Assembly: GCA_039908095.1 (NCBI GenBank)
Contig: JAMOBJ010000001.1
Location: 62,001-126,000 of the forward strand
Reading direction: 5' to 3'
Source of the DNA: Nitrospirae bacterium YQR-1
GTDB taxonomy: Bacteria > Nitrospirota > Thermodesulfovibrionia > Thermodesulfovibrionales > Magnetobacteriaceae
DNA: 64,000 bases
Below are positions 59,413 through 64,000 of this stretch, piece by piece. Positions within the stretch are counted from its first letter, which is position 1; every line of letters begins with the position of its first letter. A model generated the notes under the pieces. That model did not search any database, was not told where the DNA came from, and saw only the letters and a program-made list of their open reading frames with translations. The position numbers and the translations under genes were made by a program.

Positions 59413-61116
59413 CTATTCTTTCCTTGTCATCTTATAAAGAGCAAACATACGATTACGCTCGGTGTAGTGGTGTACTTGACGGCAATCGTAGGTGTCGAGG
59501 ATTTTTTTACAAAACCCGGTCTGCACGGGATCTGCGGTGTTACACCAGTAGTTGTAGTGAAAATAAACGTTGCCATTGTAGCGGTCAAACAGGTTGTTTA
59601 ATCTGCTGACGTTTGTTGTGGCGGTAGATGTCTGTACTGCGTTGGCGCCCCACAGAAGAAACATATTTGGATTGTGGGTCAGCACAATGGAGTTGTCTTT
59701 GTCTATCATGGTAAGCATTTTCTGAGCTTCACGGTAGTCAACCCGGCACTCCCATGATTCCTCACCAAGCGCTCTTATATGAGGCATAAACGAGATAAAG
59801 ACAAAACACAGTATCATTACCGGTATAAGTTTTTTGTTATTAGCGGAGGTTTTAAACATATTTTGTATTACAGAAAATCCGGCGCCGGCAAGTATCGCCA
59901 TCGGCATGTATGATACCAGTGAGTAGCGTACATCCTGTCCATAGTTGTAGCTTCCTGCATAAAAAAATAAAAATATTCCCCAAAGTAATATAAACCAGAG
60001 TCCTAAAAAGAGTTTTTCTTTAAAGAAATTCTTCATGGCAACCAGCCCGACAATGGCAAGCACAGTAAAGAGTGCAGGAAATTTTACGTTGTTAAGATAG
60101 AAAAGGCCGTTGACTTTCAGGTTACCCCAGAAATAGGAAACAGCCATTCTGTCTCCGCTTGAGCCCCAGTTTTCGTTTCTGACCGAATATATCTGCAGGA
60201 TATGGGTAAGGGCAAGGATCAATGAAATAAGCAAAAACAGGTAAAACATCTGTGACTTTAAGATGCTTCCGTCCTTCAACACAATATACAAAAATATAAC
60301 CGGTAAGATTAATACCGCCTCAAGACGGAATTGAAGTGAAAAGGGCAGTACCACAGAGAATAAAAACAGGGATTTGTTATCTTTTTCTTTCAAATATATT
60401 AGAAAACACAGGATTGTAAAGCCGGGGAACAACAGTGCGGAGGGCTCAACAGCAGCAGTGTTGCTCCACATTATGTTTTCAGGAATCATGGCAAATATAA
60501 GGGCCGCAAATACTGAAAGAGTAATCTCATCAAAAAGCATATAACTTATTAAAAACACGGTAATAGTTGACAGCAGAAAAGTTACATTATTAAACAAAAA
60601 GCCTGTCAGTTCAGAGCTTCCAAAAAGTTTAAACAGCAGGCTTAAAAGAAACGGATACGCATATGGCTGTTTGTTAAATTCAACAATGTCACAGCCATAG
60701 ACGCCGTAGTGGTTATTGCCGTCGTTACACATGCCGGCCTTGCCTAAAAAACCGATGTTTTGCCCAATGCTGAGGTAAATGTTTTCATCGTAGTAGATTC
60801 TGTGAATCCGAGGGGCCACAAAAACTACCATAACAAGAGCAAAAGCCAAAACACCACCCAGAGCGTACCATTGCCCCTTTGTTAATTTACTGAACACTGT
60901 GGTTATCGCTTTATAATTAATAACTACGCCAAGGAGTATAAGAACAAAATTAACCGCAAGACAGACAGGAATCAGTGTTATAAGATGCTGCCTTATAATT
61001 TCAGAACTATGTCTGTGAGCATAAATATGGGCTGAGACGAAAACTACAATGAAACCTGCCGCAATGAAAACCCACTTTTTATCAAAAGCTGTCTTACCCT
61101 GCGTTTTCGTTTTCAA
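59413..61116 (-). CDS. GT39-type membrane glycosyltransferase
   Basis: The 567-residue protein has about 12 membrane helices and the IYYDENIYL motif in the first periplasmic loop, where the catalytic Asp-Glu of GT-C enzymes (PMT/ArnT) resides, plus QPYAYPFLL. It likely moves a sugar from a polyprenyl-phosphate to a lipid or protein in the periplasm. The TTG start at 61116 has GGGAG upstream and overlaps the carbamoyltransferase gene by 23 bases. Confidence 0.8.
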   Translation of the reverse strand: MKTKTQGKTAFDKKWVFIAAGFIVVFVSAHIYAHRHSSEIIRQHLITLIPVCLAVNFVLILLGVVINYKAITTVFSKLTKGQWYALGGVLAFALVMVVFVAPRIHRIYYDENIYLSIGQNIGFLGKAGMCNDGNNHYGVYGCDIVEFNKQPYAYPFLLSLLFKLFGSSELTGFLFNNVTFLLSTITVFLISYMLFDEITLSVFAALIFAMIPENIMWSNTAAVEPSALLFPGFTILCFLIYLKEKDNKSLFLFSVVLPFSLQFRLEAVLILPVIFLYIVLKDGSILKSQMFYLFLLISLILALTHILQIYSVRNENWGSSGDRMAVSYFWGNLKVNGLFYLNNVKFPALFTVLAIVGLVAMKNFFKEKLFLGLWFILLWGIFLFFYAGSYNYGQDVRYSLVSYMPMAILAGAGFSVIQNMFKTSANNKKLIPVMILCFVFISFMPHIRALGEESWECRVDYREAQKMLTMIDKDNSIVLTHNPNMFLLWGANAVQTSTATTNVSRLNNLFDRYNGNVYFHYNYWCNTADPVQTGFCKKILDTYDCRQVHHYTERNRMFALYKMTRKE

Positions 61117-62797
61117 CTAAATAGCTCCCTATAGCCAAATATTTGTTTCCGGCTGTGATAAGGGTTTTAACTGCATCCGCAGGTGTGCAAACCAGCGGTT
61201 GTCCGTGAATGTTAAAACTCGTATTAAGCACAACGCCCCTGCCTGTCAAATTCTTCAACTCTAAGAGCAGATTATAAAACAAACCGTCATGTTCGTCAAC
61301 AACCTGAGGTCTGCACACGCCCCTTAAACTGACTATCCCTTTCATATCCGGGACTAACTCCGGCTTCACCCTGTACCCCATAGCCATAAACTTATTATAA
61401 GTGCTGTTTCCGTTTCGATCAATCAGAGAGTCAAAGTCCTCTTTTAATATGGATGGGCAAAATGGCTGATACCACACCCTCATTTTCAACTTCAGATTAA
61501 GGCGGTTTTTAATCTCCTCGGAATTTGGAAGCGCAAGGATGCTTCTTTTGCCAAGTGCCCTTGGACCATACTCCATCCTGCCGTTAAACCAAAATACAAT
61601 GTTGCCGCTTGAAATCAGTTCTGCCGCAGCTTTGGCAATGTCCGGTTTCTTTTCAAACTTCAGGTTGTGCTCTTTTAATACTGTTAAAATATCGGAATCA
61701 TTGAAATCAGCACCCAAAAACACATCTTTAAACTCATATTTTGCCACCTCGTTTAAATTGTAATTGGCACACATGGCCGCACCCACGGCAAGCCCGCCGT
61801 CTCCCATGTGAGGAAATATAAAACAATCCGACACTGTGGGAAGCTCACTTATCAGCATATTTACCACGATATTAGAAAACACTCCTCCCGCAAGAGCTAT
61901 ATGGGTGCAATCGGTTATAGTGAGCGCATTTTTCACCAGCTCCGTCACCTTTACCTCAAGCAGTCTCTGTGCCATAAAAGCAAACTGCTCGGAAGGATAC
62001 ATCCAGAGGATTCTCTTTAACTGCCCGTACATTTTCAGGGAGCCGTATTTTGCGTTGACACTGAGACCGTTAATCTCAAAGAAATCCAGCAGTGGATTCT
62101 TTTTATCATCTATCGGATATGCATAATCGGCAAGCGCCATGACCTTACCCTCATCCTCAAGCTCTCTCATATTCAAAAGATTCGTCACGTGTTCAAAAAA
62201 AATACCGAATGAATCCCTTCCGTGTATTGTTTTAATTAAACTGAGCCTATTATCATCCATGAGACTTATGCCGCCGGAGAGCCCGTCTCCGATTCCGTCA
62301 AGTGTTACGACAAGGGATTTATCATATCCGCAGCAGAATGCTGCGGCTGCGGCATGGCAGTCATGATGGCTGTACTGATGGAAATCAGTCTTTTTGAATC
62401 CGATATCTTTTAGCTCTCTAGTTATCAGGTGGCGGCTGATGTAGCGGCTTGCTGCTGAGGGACCTATTTCGGTCAGCATGTACTTTGCCTTCTTCTTTAA
62501 ACTCTCAAAGGCGCCCTGTTTAACTTTTCGACGCCGGATAAGATAGTACTGTTCCTTTAGGGATGGAAATGCCCGCGTCAGTGTTTTAGAAAAATCCGTA
62601 GTGCAACTGCTTATACAATTAATATCTTCAGGGCGCAGATTCAAATATCTTAAACATTCCTTTATGGAAAGAACCGGAAAACCGGCATCCAACTTTCTTC
62701 CGGAAAGTCTTTCCTCGTTTACCGCCACAAGTATTTTATTATCTTTAATGATGGCGGCCCCTGCGTCATGCCCATCCCATATGCCCATTATATACAT
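61094..62797 (-). CDS. NodU/CmcH-type carbamoyltransferase
   Basis: The 567-residue protein has the ATP-binding Kae1-like domain (MGIWDGHDAGAAI, EERLSGRKLDAGFP, HHDCHAAAA, TLDGIGDG, LAGGVFSN) and C-terminal YrdC-like domain (EYGPRALGKRS, LNTSFNIHGQPLV). It moves a carbamoyl group from carbamoyl phosphate to a sugar or other hydroxyl acceptor. The acceptor is probably the product of neighbouring sugar enzymes. It overlaps the GT39 gene and lies 4 bases after the radical SAM gene. Confidence 0.9.
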   Translation of the reverse strand: MYIMGIWDGHDAGAAIIKDNKILVAVNEERLSGRKLDAGFPVLSIKECLRYLNLRPEDINCISSCTTDFSKTLTRAFPSLKEQYYLIRRRKVKQGAFESLKKKAKYMLTEIGPSAASRYISRHLITRELKDIGFKKTDFHQYSHHDCHAAAAAFCCGYDKSLVVTLDGIGDGLSGGISLMDDNRLSLIKTIHGRDSFGIFFEHVTNLLNMRELEDEGKVMALADYAYPIDDKKNPLLDFFEINGLSVNAKYGSLKMYGQLKRILWMYPSEQFAFMAQRLLEVKVTELVKNALTITDCTHIALAGGVFSNIVVNMLISELPTVSDCFIFPHMGDGGLAVGAAMCANYNLNEVAKYEFKDVFLGADFNDSDILTVLKEHNLKFEKKPDIAKAAAELISSGNIVFWFNGRMEYGPRALGKRSILALPNSEEIKNRLNLKLKMRVWYQPFCPSILKEDFDSLIDRNGNSTYNKFMAMGYRVKPELVPDMKGIVSLRGVCRPQVVDEHDGLFYNLLLELKNLTGRGVVLNTSFNIHGQPLVCTPADAVKTLITAGNKYLAIGSYLVENENAG

Positions 62798-62801
62798 GTG
62801 T

Positions 62802-64000
62802 TTATACCACCACCTTTAAAAATTTTAATGTGGAGATTATGGTTCTGAAAAGCGATTTCGGGTTTATTAATTTTATGATTCCAAAAATAATTTTTGGTCT
62901 TAAATAAAACTCCCTTACAGCCTGTGCCCTTATTTTTTCAACCTCATCAGGAGATATCCCCTTTAAAGACATAATTGCCCGCTCCTGCCGGAAAGCGTTA
63001 AAGCCGCCTTCTTGTATCCAACCGTTTGCCAGAGCTGTGATGTAAAGCTCGGAGCCCGGGAAAGGGACGGCACAGTAGAACTGTGCAAAGTCCAGGTCCA
63101 GAGCCAAAACTTTCCGTTTAGTTTCCACTGCCGAGGCAGCCGTTTCATCAGGCAGCCCGAAAATTATATGTCCTGACGTTAATATTCCTGTTTTCTTAGC
63201 TATTGAAAGCGTGTTTTTAATCTGTTCATACTCTATGTTTTTTCTCACACCTTTAAGCACCTCTGAATTAACCGACTCTATGCCAAAACTAATCATCCAG
63301 CAGCCGGCCCGCCTCATCAAGTATAATAGTTCCTCGTTGACCGTGTCAATTCTGCTGTTGCAGACCCATGAAATCTTTAGTTTACTTTCAATTAACCCCA
63401 TGCAGAGTTCCTTAACAAATGCAGGATTAGCTGTGAATGTTTCAGCCCAAAAGAAATAATCATGCACTGCATATTTTTCAATGTCAGCCCTGATTTCCTC
63501 GATGATTGAGGCAACCTGTCTGAATCTTATCTTTTTCCCGTAATACGTCCGGCTTGTGCAAAATGTACATGGAAAGTGGCAGCCGCGCAGCGGCATGACC
63601 ATAAGAAACGCAGTGGCTTTCAGTGGCAGCAGGTAGGAATTAATATTTATCATACTCCAGTCGGGAAACGGCAGCCTGTCCAACTCAGAGCTGAACTCTC
63701 TGTCCTCGTTGCGTATGATGTTACCGCCGGCTCCTCTGTAAGTTATTCCCCGCACCTCCGCCAAATTGTTTAAATTATTAACCGTCTCAAGGGCTGTTAT
63801 TTCCGGCTCATTTCTGATAACTATGTCTAAATCCGGCCTCTGTGCAAGCACCTGCTTATCGAGCACTGTTACATGTGTTCCGATGACAACAGTGGTAATT
63901 GCCGGATTCATCGTTTTTATTAATGAGACCACTGCAAGGTCGTTATCAATTGACGGAGTGCCGGTGCTGAGAATCACAACTTCCGGCCTGAAAGAATCAA
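62802..64000 (-). CDS. B12-binding radical SAM protein (5' end beyond window)
   Basis: The frame is open through the right edge (DSFRPEVVILSTGTPS), so the N-terminal start lies outside. About 399 residues are visible: end of the cobalamin fold (VVIGTHVTVLDKQVL), the radical SAM motif RGCHFPCTFCTSRTYYGKK (CxxxCxxC), GIESVNSEVLKGVRKN and a C-terminal extension. It is followed by the carbamoyltransferase and GT39 genes in a compact operon. Confidence 0.85.
   Translation of the reverse strand, partial: DSFRPEVVILSTGTPSIDNDLAVVSLIKTMNPAITTVVIGTHVTVLDKQVLAQRPDLDIVIRNEPEITALETVNNLNNLAEVRGITYRGAGGNIIRNEDREFSSELDRLPFPDWSMININSYLLPLKATAFLMVMPLRGCHFPCTFCTSRTYYGKKIRFRQVASIIEEIRADIEKYAVHDYFFWAETFTANPAFVKELCMGLIESKLKISWVCNSRIDTVNEELLYLMRRAGCWMISFGIESVNSEVLKGVRKNIEYEQIKNTLSIAKKTGILTSGHIIFGLPDETAASAVETKRKVLALDLDFAQFYCAVPFPGSELYITALANGWIQEGGFNAFRQERAIMSLKGISPDEVEKIRAQAVREFYLRPKIIFGIIKLINPKSLFRTIISTLKFLKVVV

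Noticed and set aside
1..64000. CRISPR array, rRNA genes, intact insertion sequence with transposase
   Set aside because: None was found on either strand.

Overview
The window is bacterial chromosome with dense, mostly overlapping genes on both strands. Lipoproteins, a BamD-like protein, an LpxL-type acyltransferase and outer-membrane beta-barrel genes indicate a Gram-negative envelope. A hydrogenase maturation cluster, a CooT/DUF3842 pair, sulfur-related YeeE/YedE and DsrE genes, and B12-dependent radical SAM proteins indicate an anaerobic or microaerobic lifestyle. A cdaA-cdaR-glmM operon inside a Gram-negative genome, together with the repeat families, suggests a Nitrospirota-like organism (possibly the magnetotactic lineage) or a deltaproteobacterial relative. 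This assignment is inference; there is no rRNA or marker-gene comparison here.

Layout. 1-3232: hypF (cut by the left edge), hypB, hypA, hypC. 3378-9000: rRNA methyltransferase, receiver-only response regulator, large PAS/GAF histidine kinase and galT, all on the minus strand. 9159-15478: MBL-fold hydrolase, topA, a small Smg-like gene, dprA, argG. 15791-17902: tandem universal stress protein and a glycosyltransferase. 18093-23972: a six-gene operon DUF3842-cooT-cdaA-cdaR-glmM-comEC behind one strong promoter. 24137-25636: a repeat, a broken glgA remnant and an O-methyltransferase. 25756-25998: tRNA-Val and tRNA-Asp behind a strong promoter. 26186-30530: accessory island with an excisionase-like HTH, a PD-(D/E)XK nuclease, a disrupted serine recombinase, structured RNA candidates and a Uma2 gene. 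30844-39607: sbcDC, a cyclase-family hydrolase, a duplicated-domain lipoprotein, a radical SAM protein, an acyltransferase and a 58-residue zinc-ribbon-like protein. 39797-45843: a plus-strand operon (RND/MMPL pump, two YeeE/YedE halves, LolA-like protein, outer-membrane barrel, DsrE-like protein) with a persulfide-repressor-like operator in its promoter. 46200-48689: bamD-like, siroheme dehydrogenase, moaC, trpF. 48771-49433: secreted Thr/Gly-linker protein. 49669-58926: partial Mu-like virion module. 59413-64000: GT39 membrane glycosyltransferase, NodU-type carbamoyltransferase and a radical SAM protein cut by the right edge.

Two dispersed repeat families pervade the window. Family A (termini ATACCAAGT..GCA / TGC..ACTTGGTAT, roughly 125-170 bp when complete) occurs about nine times, mostly at gene ends and between convergent genes. 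In three places it supplies or touches a stop codon, once it is nested, and it flanks the Mu-like module in direct orientation. Family B (CCGTCATTGCGAG / GCAATCTC type) occurs four times, three of them inside the Mu-like module, including one in frame within a signal-peptide coding region.

The most interesting candidates are: the sulfur-linked envelope operon with its ATTC-N8-GAAT operator; the incomplete Mu-like module carrying exported proteins; the terminator plus three-way-junction RNA upstream of the broken recombinase; and family A repeats acting as gene ends.
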